Assembly (NCBI GenBank): GCA_937967455.1
Contig: CALCJK010000003.1
Coordinates: 1-64,000 of the forward strand
Length of the DNA: 64,000 nt
Direction of reading: 5' to 3'
Source of the DNA: an uncultured bacterium
Lineage (GTDB): Bacteria > Bacteroidota > Ignavibacteria > UBA10030 > BY39
In this document: positions 46,211 through 55,354 of the stretch, piece by piece
Layout: each line of letters begins with the position of its first letter
How positions within the stretch are numbered: the first letter of the stretch is position 1
Position numbers and translations under genes: made by a program
Notes under the pieces: generated by a model
What the model was told of the DNA's origin: nothing
Databases searched by the model: none
Seen by the model: the letters and a program-made list of their open reading frames with translations, nothing else

Positions 46211-47749
46211 ATGAATATAAAACAGAAAGTAATTTTAATTATATTGGATGGTTTTGGTTTAGGAGAAAATCCTAAAACGGATGCAATTGCTCAGGCAAAT
46301 AAACCGTTCATCGATAAATTGTTTAGAGAAAACAAATGGACTAAACTTAAAACTTCAGGAGAAGATGTTGGGTTACCAGAAGGACAGATGGGTAATTCAG
46401 AAGTTGGCCATATGAATATTGGTGCCGGTAGAATCGTTTATCAAGATATTACAAGAATTAATCGTTCAATCAGGCTGGGTGATTTTTTCAATAATCCAGC
46501 ATTCTTACAGGCAATTGAAAATGTTAAAAAGCATAATTCAGCATTACATCTTGTTGGACTTGTTTCAGACGGTGGTGTTCATAGTCTTAATACTCACCTC
46601 TATGCTTTTTTGGAATTGGCAAAAAGACACAACATCGATAAAGTCTATATACACGCTCTGCTTGATGGAAGAGACACACCACCAGAGTCAGGTGTCACTT
46701 ATCTGAAAGAATTACAAAATAAGATTAAAGAAATAGGTGTTGGTAAAATTGCTACTGTTATGGGCAGATATTATGGAATGGATAGGGATAATAGATGGGA
46801 GAGAACTGAAGCTGCTTATAGGGCGATGACAATAGGTGTCGGGGAGAAATGCAAAGATCCTATAGAAGCAGTTACAGCTTCATATAATTCAGGTGTAACT
46901 GATGAGTTCGTTAAGCCAATTGTTTGTTATAGGAATGGTGTACCAATCGGAAACATCAAATCAGGAGATTCATTTATTTTCTTCAACTTTAGAGCTGATC
47001 GTACCAGACAGTTAACTAGAGCTTTTATTGATCCAGATTTTAATAAATTTCCAAGAGAGAAAATTGACCTGACCTTTGTTACAATGACTCATTATCATGA
47101 TGATTTTAAGTGCCATGTTGCATTTAAACCAGTAACATTAGATAATACATTAGGTGAAATAATTTCAAATCATGGTTTAAAACAACTACGAATTGCTGAA
47201 ACTGAAAAATATGCACATGTAACATTTTTTTTCAACGGCGGCAGGGAAAAGGTGTTCGATGGTGAAGATAGAATACTTGTACCTTCGCCTCGTGGTGTAG
47301 CTACTTATGATCAAAAACCTGAAATGAGTGCATATGAAGTTACAGATAAGTTAATTGATGCTATAAAATCTGACAAATATGATTTTATACTTGTTAATTA
47401 CGCAAATTGTGATATGGTAGGGCATTCAGGAATTATGTCCGCTGCTATTAAAGCAGTTGAAACTGTAGACGTTTGTTTGAGTCGTTTAATTCCTGTAGCA
47501 TTAGAATATAAATTTTTACCCTTAGTTACATCAGATCATGGGAATGCTGATAAAATGGCTGATGAAAATGGAGAACCTTTTACTGCTCATACAATGAATA
47601 TGGTGCCATTCATTTTTGTCAAAAATCCAGCACCAAAACAAATTATGAAAGAAGGAATACTTGCTAATATGGCACCAACTATATTACAATTCATGGGAAT
47701 TTCGAAACCTTCCGAAATGGATGCCAGTTCCTTAATAGAGCTTGAATAA
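46211..47749 (+). CDS. gpmI: 2,3-bisphosphoglycerate-independent phosphoglycerate mutase
   Basis: A 512-residue glycolytic mutase of the alkaline-phosphatase superfamily. The N-terminal ILDGFGLGENP gives the first metal aspartate. The phosphoserine site is GQMGNSEVGHMNIGAGR near residue 60. HALLDGRDTPPES near 150 and TSDHGNADKM near 436 are conserved. It lies 16 bases after pnp and converges with the peptidase gene with only 4 bases between stops. Confidence 0.96.
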   Translation: MNIKQKVILIILDGFGLGENPKTDAIAQANKPFIDKLFRENKWTKLKTSGEDVGLPEGQMGNSEVGHMNIGAGRIVYQDITRINRSIRLGDFFNNPAFLQAIENVKKHNSALHLVGLVSDGGVHSLNTHLYAFLELAKRHNIDKVYIHALLDGRDTPPESGVTYLKELQNKIKEIGVGKIATVMGRYYGMDRDNRWERTEAAYRAMTIGVGEKCKDPIEAVTASYNSGVTDEFVKPIVCYRNGVPIGNIKSGDSFIFFNFRADRTRQLTRAFIDPDFNKFPREKIDLTFVTMTHYHDDFKCHVAFKPVTLDNTLGEIISNHGLKQLRIAETEKYAHVTFFFNGGREKVFDGEDRILVPSPRGVATYDQKPEMSAYEVTDKLIDAIKSDKYDFILVNYANCDMVGHSGIMSAAIKAVETVDVCLSRLIPVALEYKFLPLVTSDHGNADKMADENGEPFTAHTMNMVPFIFVKNPAPKQIMKEGILANMAPTILQFMGISKPSEMDASSLIELE

Positions 47750-47753
47750 AATT

Positions 47754-49559
47754 TTAACGGGCTTGTAATATGGCTTTAAATGTTAAAGTTTCTTCTCCTC
47801 TTAATACCACTACTTCAACTTCGTCACCTGGTTTATAATCACCAAGTAAGGAGGTCAAATCATAGATATTTTTGACAGATTTGCCACCGAATTTTACTAT
47901 AATATCATTTGCTTTTAGCCCGGCTTTTTCTGCTGCTGAACCAGCTCTTGTTCCACTAATTCTTAAACCTTTGGCGTCATCTCCAAAATCTGGCATTATT
48001 CCAAAGGAAACTCTAAATCCACGCATTCCTTCACGTTGATTATTGCTTAAAGCAACTTTTGTATACTCAGGTTTATTATATACTGTATCAAGATCTAATG
48101 CAATTTTAGCTACGAAATCAACAACCATTTTTTGTCCATCATAATTTATTAAATTCCAATCATCGGATGGTTTATGATAATCGGAGTGAAGACCAGTAAA
48201 GAAAAACAAAACGGGAATTTCTTTGGCATTAAAACTGGCATGATCGCTGGATCCAAACCCATCTTGACCTAATTTGAGTTTAAAAATTGAATCTGAATTT
48301 TGCCTCTCTATTATTTGATTCCATATAGGTGAAGTTCCAACACCTTGAACTGTAAGTGTACTATCTCTTAACCTACCTATCATGTCCATATTTAACATTG
48401 CCACAGCATTTTTTAATTCAAATGGCGGATTTTTAACAAAATGTGATGAACCTAATAATCCTAGTTCTTCAGCAGAAAATGCTACAAATACAAATGAACG
48501 GTTTATATCTTTACTCCTGGTTGATATGTATTGGGCAATTTCCAGTAATCCTGCAGTGCCTGACGCATTATCGTCGGCACCATTGTGTATTGCTATAGTG
48601 TCAGGAACAAGTGAACCTGAACCGGGTCCACCAAAGCCAAGGTGGTCAAAGTGTGCACCGATTATAATATACTGGTTTTTTAGTTCAGGGTGACTCCCTT
48701 CAACAAATCCTATTACATTTCTGGTTTTTGAATAAATTTTTTCAATATGAGTTTGAAGTTTAACCTCCAGGTTTGGGAATTCAAATGACAAAGGTTTCTT
48801 GTTAGTATTTATAGATTTTTGAATTGAATCCAAATTTTTACCGTAGGATGTAAAAATGTACTCTGCGATGTCACATTTTAAATTTATTACTGCAATACCA
48901 GAATTCATCGATCCTCTTTCAATCCGTAAAGGAATTAACTGATTTTTGTTTTCATTTTGTGGACCGGTAATGAATATTATTCCAGTAGCGCCTTTATCAC
49001 GTGCGTTGATTATTTTCTTTTGAAATGTTGAGTATTCAAAAAAAGGACTTCCTGAGCTATCTCCATCTGGTGAATATCTCATCATCAGCACAATTTTGTT
49101 TTTTACATCTAAGCCTTCATAATCATCGTATTTTAATGAATCGGAACTTATACCATATCCAGCGAATACTAAACTTCCAGTAATTGATGTATCCTCAGAA
49201 AAATTCATGGGTGTGAAATCTATTCCTGGTTCATAAGAATACAATTTATCTTTGATTATCAAGGTTAGTGAGTTGTTTTTTCCAACCTTTAGATCCGAAA
49301 CAAATGTAAAGTATTGAAAATATGAGTTATTATCTCCAAGTGGTTTTAATCCATATTCAGCAAATTCATTGGCAATGTATTCAGAAGCAAGATTATTACC
49401 TACTAAACCTGCCCTTCTACCTTCAAGTGCATCAGATGCTAGGTATTTCACATGGTATTTTAAGTCATCTGGTGTGATTAATGGAGATTTGGTTATATTT
49501 TGTGTTAGACTACAACCAATAATTAATGAAAGAACTATTAAAAATGATTTACTTTTCAT
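47754..49559 (-). CDS. M28 family zinc peptidase with PDZ domain, lipoprotein
   Basis: A 601-residue lipoprotein (lipobox LIIGCS). A PA-type insert (~100-250) precedes the M28 aminopeptidase core. Zinc ligands appear in IIGAHFDHLGFGG near residue 300, HNGADDNASGTAGLLEIA near 328, FSAEELGLLGSSHF near 362 and DMIGR near 394. Residues ~515-600 form a PDZ domain (AGSAAEKAGLKANDIIVKFGG). It probably trims peptides in the periplasm or at the cell surface. The neighbouring PD40 gene lies 18 bases upstream and is likely in the same transcript. Confidence 0.9.
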   Translation of the reverse strand: MKSKSFLIVLSLIIGCSLTQNITKSPLITPDDLKYHVKYLASDALEGRRAGLVGNNLASEYIANEFAEYGLKPLGDNNSYFQYFTFVSDLKVGKNNSLTLIIKDKLYSYEPGIDFTPMNFSEDTSITGSLVFAGYGISSDSLKYDDYEGLDVKNKIVLMMRYSPDGDSSGSPFFEYSTFQKKIINARDKGATGIIFITGPQNENKNQLIPLRIERGSMNSGIAVINLKCDIAEYIFTSYGKNLDSIQKSINTNKKPLSFEFPNLEVKLQTHIEKIYSKTRNVIGFVEGSHPELKNQYIIIGAHFDHLGFGGPGSGSLVPDTIAIHNGADDNASGTAGLLEIAQYISTRSKDINRSFVFVAFSAEELGLLGSSHFVKNPPFELKNAVAMLNMDMIGRLRDSTLTVQGVGTSPIWNQIIERQNSDSIFKLKLGQDGFGSSDHASFNAKEIPVLFFFTGLHSDYHKPSDDWNLINYDGQKMVVDFVAKIALDLDTVYNKPEYTKVALSNNQREGMRGFRVSFGIMPDFGDDAKGLRISGTRAGSAAEKAGLKANDIIVKFGGKSVKNIYDLTSLLGDYKPGDEVEVVVLRGEETLTFKAILQAR

Positions 49560-49577
49560 AATGTTATTAATTTGAAA

Positions 49578-50633
49578 TTATTTTTTCTTTTTAATTGGGA
49601 AATGGAAATCAGCGATAAATACATTTGTTTCGCCTCTAACTTTTGCATTTCTATTTGATGCAAAAATTAGTTTTTTCCCATCATGGGTAAACATAGGAAA
49701 ACTTTCAAAGACGGGGGAATATGTTATTCGTTGAAGTTTTTTTGTTTCAATATTTATGATATAGAGATCAAAGTTCATTGGAATGCGGGATGTATCAGCC
49801 ATATTTGATGAGAATATAATATGTTTTCCATCGGGGTGCCAAAAAGGAGCAAAGTTTGCAGCATTATTATTTGTAATTTGTTGTTTGTTTGAACCATCAG
49901 CATCCATAATCATAATTTGCAGGTTCATTGGTTTTATCATCTGTTCTTTTATAAGTTCTTTGTATTCGGCGATTTCCTGTTCTGTTTTTGGATGGTATGC
50001 ACGGTATACAATTTTCTTTCCATCCCAGGAGAAAAATGGTCCACCATCATATCCCAGTTCATTTGTAAGTTGTTTTACATCACTTCCATCTAAATTCATC
50101 GTGTAAATATCCAGGTCTCCATTTCTAATTGAAGTAAATACAATTTTATCACCTAATGGCGAAACTACTGCTTCTGCATCATAACCTGGAGTATCTGTAA
50201 GTTGCCTGATGATTTTACCATTTGTATCAGCTACAAAAATATCGTATGTAGGAAATAATCCCCATACATATCCCTTTTTTCGATCTGGTTCAGGTGGACA
50301 CTCATCGCCACCCAAATGTGTTGATGCATACAATACATGTTTTCCATCTGGTAGAAAATATGAACAGGTGGTTCGTCCCTTTCCTGTTGAAATAAGTTTT
50401 TTATTTGATCCATCCAGGTTCATCATAAATATCTGGTCGCATTTAAACTCATCGGTTGTAGCTTGAAATACTATACGTTTTTCGTCAAATGAAAAGTAAG
50501 CTTCTGCATTTTGCCCACCAAAAGTAAGTTGTTTAATATTTTTTAAATAAACTTCTCCTGGATATTTAAGATTATCTGTATTATTATTTAAAATTGAAGA
50601 TATGAAGAATAAAATTATAGTTACTAAATTCAT
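49578..50633 (-). CDS. Exported PD40/TolB-like beta-propeller protein
   Basis: A 351-residue protein with a short hydrophobic leader and about six PD40 repeats, for example YFSFDEKRIVFQATTDE, VSPLGDKIVFTSIRNGDLDIY, FWHPDGKHIIFSSN and MFTHDGKKLIFASNRN. The Cys-containing loop GGDECPPEPDRKKG near residue 105 interrupts one blade. No enzyme domain is attached. TolB of the Tol-Pal system is related only in fold. It stands between a peroxiredoxin and a peptidase gene. Function unknown. Confidence 0.8.
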   Translation of the reverse strand: MNLVTIILFFISSILNNNTDNLKYPGEVYLKNIKQLTFGGQNAEAYFSFDEKRIVFQATTDEFKCDQIFMMNLDGSNKKLISTGKGRTTCSYFLPDGKHVLYASTHLGGDECPPEPDRKKGYVWGLFPTYDIFVADTNGKIIRQLTDTPGYDAEAVVSPLGDKIVFTSIRNGDLDIYTMNLDGSDVKQLTNELGYDGGPFFSWDGKKIVYRAYHPKTEQEIAEYKELIKEQMIKPMNLQIMIMDADGSNKQQITNNNAANFAPFWHPDGKHIIFSSNMADTSRIPMNFDLYIINIETKKLQRITYSPVFESFPMFTHDGKKLIFASNRNAKVRGETNVFIADFHFPIKKKK

Positions 50634-50639
50634 ATTTGC

Positions 50640-51179
50640 TCACTTTAATTTATTTAAATCATTTAAAATTGTTTTAAGCTTTTCGAATGAAATACTATTT
50701 GTTGTAGAATATTTCCAATCAATATATACAATTTTTCCGATTTTATCAATAACAAATATAGTTCGTTTATTGTATCCAGTTGTGGGATTATAACTATTGT
50801 ATAATTGTGCAACTTGATGATTATGATCACTTAATAGTTTAAATTGGTAATTTTGACTTTTTGCCCAGTTGTGATGAGACCAAACATAATCACCGCTAAT
50901 TCCCAAAACTTCAGCATTTAAATTATTAAAGTTTTCGTATTCATCACGGAAGCTACACATCTGATTCGTGCATCCTGGACTCCAATCAGCTGGATAAAAT
51001 GCTAGAACAATGATTTTTTTACCAATTAAATCAGATAATTGAATCCCATTATTGTCAATAGTGTCTTTTGTCGCATAAGGTAATCTAAAATCTGGTGCAT
51101 TGTTTCCCACGTTTAGCTCTTGTGACCAGAAATTTCCTGTTATTAATAATACCATTATATAAAGTAATATTATTTTCAT
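50640..51179 (-). CDS. Exported peroxiredoxin (AhpC/TSA, PrxQ-like)
   Basis: A 179-residue thiol peroxidase with a signal peptide (VLLITGNFWSQ), so it acts outside the cytoplasm. The active-site segment FYPADWSPGCTNQMCSFRDEY carries the peroxidatic cysteine and a second cysteine five residues on, the spacing of PrxQ/BCP enzymes. The reductant is unknown. The gene lies 6 bases ahead of the PD40 gene. Confidence 0.88.
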   Translation of the reverse strand: MKIILLYIMVLLITGNFWSQELNVGNNAPDFRLPYATKDTIDNNGIQLSDLIGKKIIVLAFYPADWSPGCTNQMCSFRDEYENFNNLNAEVLGISGDYVWSHHNWAKSQNYQFKLLSDHNHQVAQLYNSYNPTTGYNKRTIFVIDKIGKIVYIDWKYSTTNSISFEKLKTILNDLNKLK

Positions 51180-51212
51180 ATTATTATCCCTTCAAAAATT
51201 ATGTGTATTATT

Positions 51213-52058
51213 TTAAATTTCAAAGTATGGTTCTGTAATCGAAACAAAATTATTTACTTTAAATGTTTCGTATAGTTTTTTTATAAGTTGTTCATCTTTA
51301 CAAAAAGCAAATACTGTTGATCCACTGCCAGATAGTAAAGCAAAATCAGCGCCATAATGATATAGTTTTTCCTTAATCGATTTTATCTCAGGATATTCTT
51401 GAAATATTAGTTGCTCGAAGTCATTTATGATGTTCTCTCTCAAAAAATTATTATTGTTTATGTTGTTTAATAATAGATATTTTAGGTTATTATTACCTTC
51501 ATGAATGGTATTTTTAAGATTTTCATATGCCCATTTTGTTGAAATGTGTATCGGTGGTGTAATGGTGATTATCCAATAGGGGAGTTTTAGCGTGAAATAT
51601 TCTAATTTATTACCAATTTCAGTTGCATATGCACTACCGTTTTCTAAAAAATAAGGAACATCTGCACCAAGTTGTTGAGCAATTTTTTTTAAATCATCAT
51701 TATGTACCTCAATATGAAAGAACTCGGGTAATGCCTTTAGTAATACAGCAGCATCAGAGCTCCCACCACCTAAACCTGCTCCGATAGGAATATTTTTTAT
51801 AAGTTTAATTTTAATACCTAAGTGAATACCAAAAGAATTTTGGAAAAGTTTTAATGTCTTAGTGCAGATATTTCTATCATCACTCGGTAAGTTGGCGTTT
51901 TCAATTTCTAAATCTAATTTGTCGTATTCGTATAATTCCAATGTGTCGCATAGGTTAACTCTGTGAAAAATTGTCTCAATATTGTGATATCCATCTGGTC
52001 TTTTATTTAAAATTTTAAGACCAATATTAATTTTTGCGAATGCTTTTAATACCACCAT
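51213..52058 (-). CDS. ispE: 4-diphosphocytidyl-2-C-methyl-D-erythritol kinase
   Basis: A 281-residue GHMP kinase of the MEP isoprenoid pathway. AKINIGLKILNKRPDGYHNI at the N-terminus gives the catalytic lysine, IPIGAGLGGGSSDAAVLL near residue 90 is the ATP loop, and LLSGSGSTVFAF near 241 is the third GHMP motif. It is 4 bases downstream of copA, so it may be read through from the metal operon. Confidence 0.95.
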   Translation of the reverse strand: MVVLKAFAKINIGLKILNKRPDGYHNIETIFHRVNLCDTLELYEYDKLDLEIENANLPSDDRNICTKTLKLFQNSFGIHLGIKIKLIKNIPIGAGLGGGSSDAAVLLKALPEFFHIEVHNDDLKKIAQQLGADVPYFLENGSAYATEIGNKLEYFTLKLPYWIITITPPIHISTKWAYENLKNTIHEGNNNLKYLLLNNINNNNFLRENIINDFEQLIFQEYPEIKSIKEKLYHYGADFALLSGSGSTVFAFCKDEQLIKKLYETFKVNNFVSITEPYFEI

Positions 52059-52062
52059 TTTA

Positions 52063-54486
52063 TTAGATTTTTATTTTTCTTAGACGTAATGAATTTGAAA
52101 CCACAGATAGAGAACTCAAAGCCATTGCACCAGCAGCAAGCATAGGATGTAGATATCCAAAAGCTGCCAATGGGATTAAAATTATATTATAAATAAATGC
52201 CCAGAACAGATTTTGTTTTAATATAGTTATGGTTTTTTTTGAAAGTTTTAATAAAGATATAATTCCATTCAGATCTCCCTTAGAAATCACAACATCGGCA
52301 GTTTCTATAGCTACATCGATTCCTGTTCCCATTGCAATTCCTACATCAGCTTGAGCTAAAGCAGGAGCATCATTGATTCCATCCCCTATCATAGCAACTC
52401 TTGCTCCCGACTGTTGCAATTTAATTATTTCCATTATTTTATTTTCTGGGAGCATAGAAGCAAGAATATTATCCATCTTAAGAATTGAATTTATTTGATT
52501 CGCCATCTCAAGCCTGTCACCAGTCATCATTATTGTTCTATAACCCATATTTCTTAATCTTTTTATTACTACTGGAGCTTCAGCTTTTAATGAGTCAGAA
52601 AATGTTAGCATACCAACAAGCTTGTTGTTTATTAATACAAAGACCCTTATCACAACATCTTTATTAAAATTGTGATTCGGGATTCTAAGGTCAGTTGAAA
52701 TTCCTCGTTCCATTAATAATTCTTCACTACCGATGGTTATAATTTTATTGTCTATTACACATTCAACTCCATAGCCGGGAAGAGACTTAAAATTTTTAAC
52801 ATCATCGAGGAATTTAATGTTATTATTTTTTGCATAATCTCTGATTGCAATTCCCAGTGGATGTTCGGAAAAATATTCGATAGATGCAATAAGTTTTAAC
52901 AATTCGTCCTTTGAATATTTTTCAAGTGGTATGATATCTTTTAATTCCAGACTTCCCCTGGTAAGTGTTCCTGTCTTATCAAAAACAATTGTATCAATAT
53001 CTTTAAGCTTTTCAAGTGCTATGGCATTTTTTATAAGGATTCCATTCTGGACTCCATGACCTATGCCGGTAATTATTGCAGTAGGTGTTGCTAAACCTAA
53101 GGCACAAGGACATGCAACGATCATAACTGCCACAAAATTTATTATACCTGTTGCCAAGTTACCCCAAAAAAATGTCCAGATCAAAAAAGTAATAAAAGCA
53201 ATCAATATTACAATTGGTACAAAGATAGATGCGATTTTATCAACAAAATTTTGTATAGGTGCTTTTGAACTCTGGGCTTCATTGATAAGTTGAATAATCT
53301 TTGCTAAAACTGTTTCGTTACCAATTCTTGTGGCTCTAATTTTTAAACTTCCAAATTTGTTGATCGTACCACCAATTACTTCATTATTAACTCGCTTTTC
53401 TACTGGTAAACTTTCACCTGTAATCATACTTTCATCTACACTTGAATTTCCTTCAATCACAATACCATCAACAGGAATGATTTCTCCTGGTCTAACCACA
53501 ATAACATCATTAATTCTAATCTGATTTATTGGAGTAAGTACTTCACCTCCTGATTTGATTACTGTTGCAAATTTTTGTTGCCTTTGAATTAGTTTTTTTA
53601 TAGAGTCTGATGTTTTGTTTAAAGATCTATTTTCAAGTAGCTTTCCTAATAAAATAAGTGTAATTATAACTGCAGTTGTGTCGAAATAAACATTAGATCC
53701 TATTTGTTCAGGTAGAAGGATAACAAGGATACTATAGATGTAAGCAGATGAACTTCCAATTGCAACTAATGTGTTCATATCTGCTTTAAAGTGTTTTATT
53801 GTTTTCAAAAAACCTTTTAAGAAAGATTCACCGCACCATAAAAGTACAGGAGTTGTAAGTAACATTAAAATAATGTTCCAGGTTTGGTGATCCAAAATTT
53901 TATGCAAAATCTTACCATCTACAGTCAGCATATTGATGATAACTATAGGTATCGACAGTATTAAACTAACAATAAATTTTTGTTTTAACCTGATGTAATT
54001 ATGTTTATTTAAATTTTCTACTGTCTGTTCAAGATTTTCATCAGAGATATCTATAACATCGTAACCAATAGATTGAATTGCTTTTTTGAAAGCTGTAACG
54101 TTGGTTTTTGAGCGGTCAAACTCAATAAAAGCAGATTGTGTGGCTAAATTAACGGTAGAATTTATAACTCCATCTAAGCTATTTAATTTATTTTGTACTT
54201 TAAGAACGCAACTTGCACAAGACATTCCCCGGATAGGTAATTTTATTTTTGCAATATTTTGAGAATAAAAATTACCTATTTTCGTATGAGTTTCTTTGAA
54301 TTCAGTTTTGGTCGGTTGCTGGTTCACTTTAGCTAAATACTTTTCTGGAGCTTGATCAAATTTTTCCTTACAAGATAATGCACAAAAATAATAATCACTT
54401 CCATTGTAATTACTTATTAGTAAATTATTTTCTACATTAACTTGCATCCCACAAACAGGATCTCTGCTAAACGATTTATTCATCAA
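52063..54486 (-). CDS. copA: Copper-exporting P1B-type ATPase with YHS domain
   Basis: An 807-residue P-type ATPase that pumps Cu+ or Ag+ out of the cytoplasm. Residues ~8-55 form a YHS domain ([11 protein letters not shown]) and ~78-145 an HMA domain with the GMSCASC metal site. Eight helices follow, with CPC in [14 protein letters not shown] near residue 460, phosphorylation loop DKTGTLTRG near 505, HP in SEHPLGIAI and [16 protein letters not shown] near 700. The YHS-HMA head is common in this phylum. It lies downstream of the cus genes in a coherent metal-efflux cluster. Confidence 0.93.
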   Translation of the reverse strand: MMNKSFSRDPVCGMQVNVENNLLISNYNGSDYYFCALSCKEKFDQAPEKYLAKVNQQPTKTEFKETHTKIGNFYSQNIAKIKLPIRGMSCASCVLKVQNKLNSLDGVINSTVNLATQSAFIEFDRSKTNVTAFKKAIQSIGYDVIDISDENLEQTVENLNKHNYIRLKQKFIVSLILSIPIVIINMLTVDGKILHKILDHQTWNIILMLLTTPVLLWCGESFLKGFLKTIKHFKADMNTLVAIGSSSAYIYSILVILLPEQIGSNVYFDTTAVIITLILLGKLLENRSLNKTSDSIKKLIQRQQKFATVIKSGGEVLTPINQIRINDVIVVRPGEIIPVDGIVIEGNSSVDESMITGESLPVEKRVNNEVIGGTINKFGSLKIRATRIGNETVLAKIIQLINEAQSSKAPIQNFVDKIASIFVPIVILIAFITFLIWTFFWGNLATGIINFVAVMIVACPCALGLATPTAIITGIGHGVQNGILIKNAIALEKLKDIDTIVFDKTGTLTRGSLELKDIIPLEKYSKDELLKLIASIEYFSEHPLGIAIRDYAKNNNIKFLDDVKNFKSLPGYGVECVIDNKIITIGSEELLMERGISTDLRIPNHNFNKDVVIRVFVLINNKLVGMLTFSDSLKAEAPVVIKRLRNMGYRTIMMTGDRLEMANQINSILKMDNILASMLPENKIMEIIKLQQSGARVAMIGDGINDAPALAQADVGIAMGTGIDVAIETADVVISKGDLNGIISLLKLSKKTITILKQNLFWAFIYNIILIPLAAFGYLHPMLAAGAMALSSLSVVSNSLRLRKIKI

Positions 54487-54535
54487 AAGACCTTAAATCT
54501 ATACTTATTGATATTGAATGTTATTAGCTTATGTC

Positions 54536-54889
54536 TCATTTTCCATCTTTGCAACAAGCTGGAAGTTGATTATATGAATCTCGATTTCGTGGGATATCAT
54601 CTGCATCATAACCTGCCTGAGATATCAGATTTTTAATACTATCTGCGTTTATTGATTCATTTAGATATTCCACAAATGTTAATTTCCTGTTTAAATCAAC
54701 TTCAACACTCTTAATTGCATCATTACTCAATAGTGTCTTTTGAATAGTGTTTACACACATATTACACATTACTGAAGGTGTATGGATCTGAACTTTTTTT
54801 AAACCTATTATTTCACTTTCGTTATTTTTTTTTGCTGAACATCCATTTATAATAAAAAGAACAGTAATTATGATAATAAATTTATTCAT
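54536..54889 (-). CDS. HMA-domain lipoprotein, copper chaperone-like
   Basis: A 117-residue lipoprotein (lipobox FIINGCS). The mature part is a ferredoxin-like HMA domain in which CNMC (VMCNMCVNTIQKTLL) stands in for the usual CxxC loop near residue 41. A second cysteine pair, PACCKDG, closes the protein. A membrane-anchored, extracytoplasmic HMA protein is unusual, as most chaperones of this family are cytoplasmic. Genomic context (CusA-CusB-CopA) suggests periplasmic Cu/Ag or Hg-type metal capture. Confidence 0.8.
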   Translation of the reverse strand: MNKFIIIITVLFIINGCSAKKNNESEIIGLKKVQIHTPSVMCNMCVNTIQKTLLSNDAIKSVEVDLNRKLTFVEYLNESINADSIKNLISQAGYDADDIPRNRDSYNQLPACCKDGK

Positions 54890-54905
54890 TTTGATTTATC
54901 CATTT

Positions 54906-55292
54906 TTAGTTTTTAGAATTTTTATTTTTTTCCGATTCAAAAAATTCTTTCTCAGATTTCATATTACAACATTCTTTTTGAGGTATATTTTTGTCCGAAT
55001 CTTTATTTTGTTTTATAATATTATCAACATTCTTTCTTAAGCAACAATCAGATGCTTCGGATTGATCTTTTTTCTGATGTAATTGGGTGTGTTGGTTTTT
55101 TGTTTCCTTTGTAGAAGATGAGGATTTATCGCAATTGTTATTTATAGATGTTTGAGTTTTGGATTTTTCGCAACAGTTGGATGTTGATTTATTTTCTTGT
55201 TCTTTTTGTGTTCTTTCGTTTTGTGCAAGTATGATTGAAATTGATAATAAAGTTATTATCATTGATGTTGATAAATATTTAATTATTTTCAT
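54906..55292 (-). CDS. Exported Cys-Cys-rich hypothetical protein
   Basis: A 128-residue protein with a signal peptide (IISIILAQ). The mature chain is hydrophilic, rich in K, N, S, Q and D, and probably disordered. It has repeated cysteine motifs: NCCEKSK, NNCDKSS, DCCLRKN and ECCNMKS. This pattern suggests a soft-metal sponge. No family is recognised. It lies between cusA and the HMA lipoprotein with 17- and 63-base gaps, so it is likely transcribed with them. Confidence 0.7.
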   Translation of the reverse strand: MKIIKYLSTSMIITLLSISIILAQNERTQKEQENKSTSNCCEKSKTQTSINNNCDKSSSSTKETKNQHTQLHQKKDQSEASDCCLRKNVDNIIKQNKDSDKNIPQKECCNMKSEKEFFESEKNKNSKN

Positions 55293-55354
55293 TTTATTAC
55301 TCCTTTGTTATTGGTTTTATTGTTAATTATAATGCTTTTTTACGCATAATTCAA

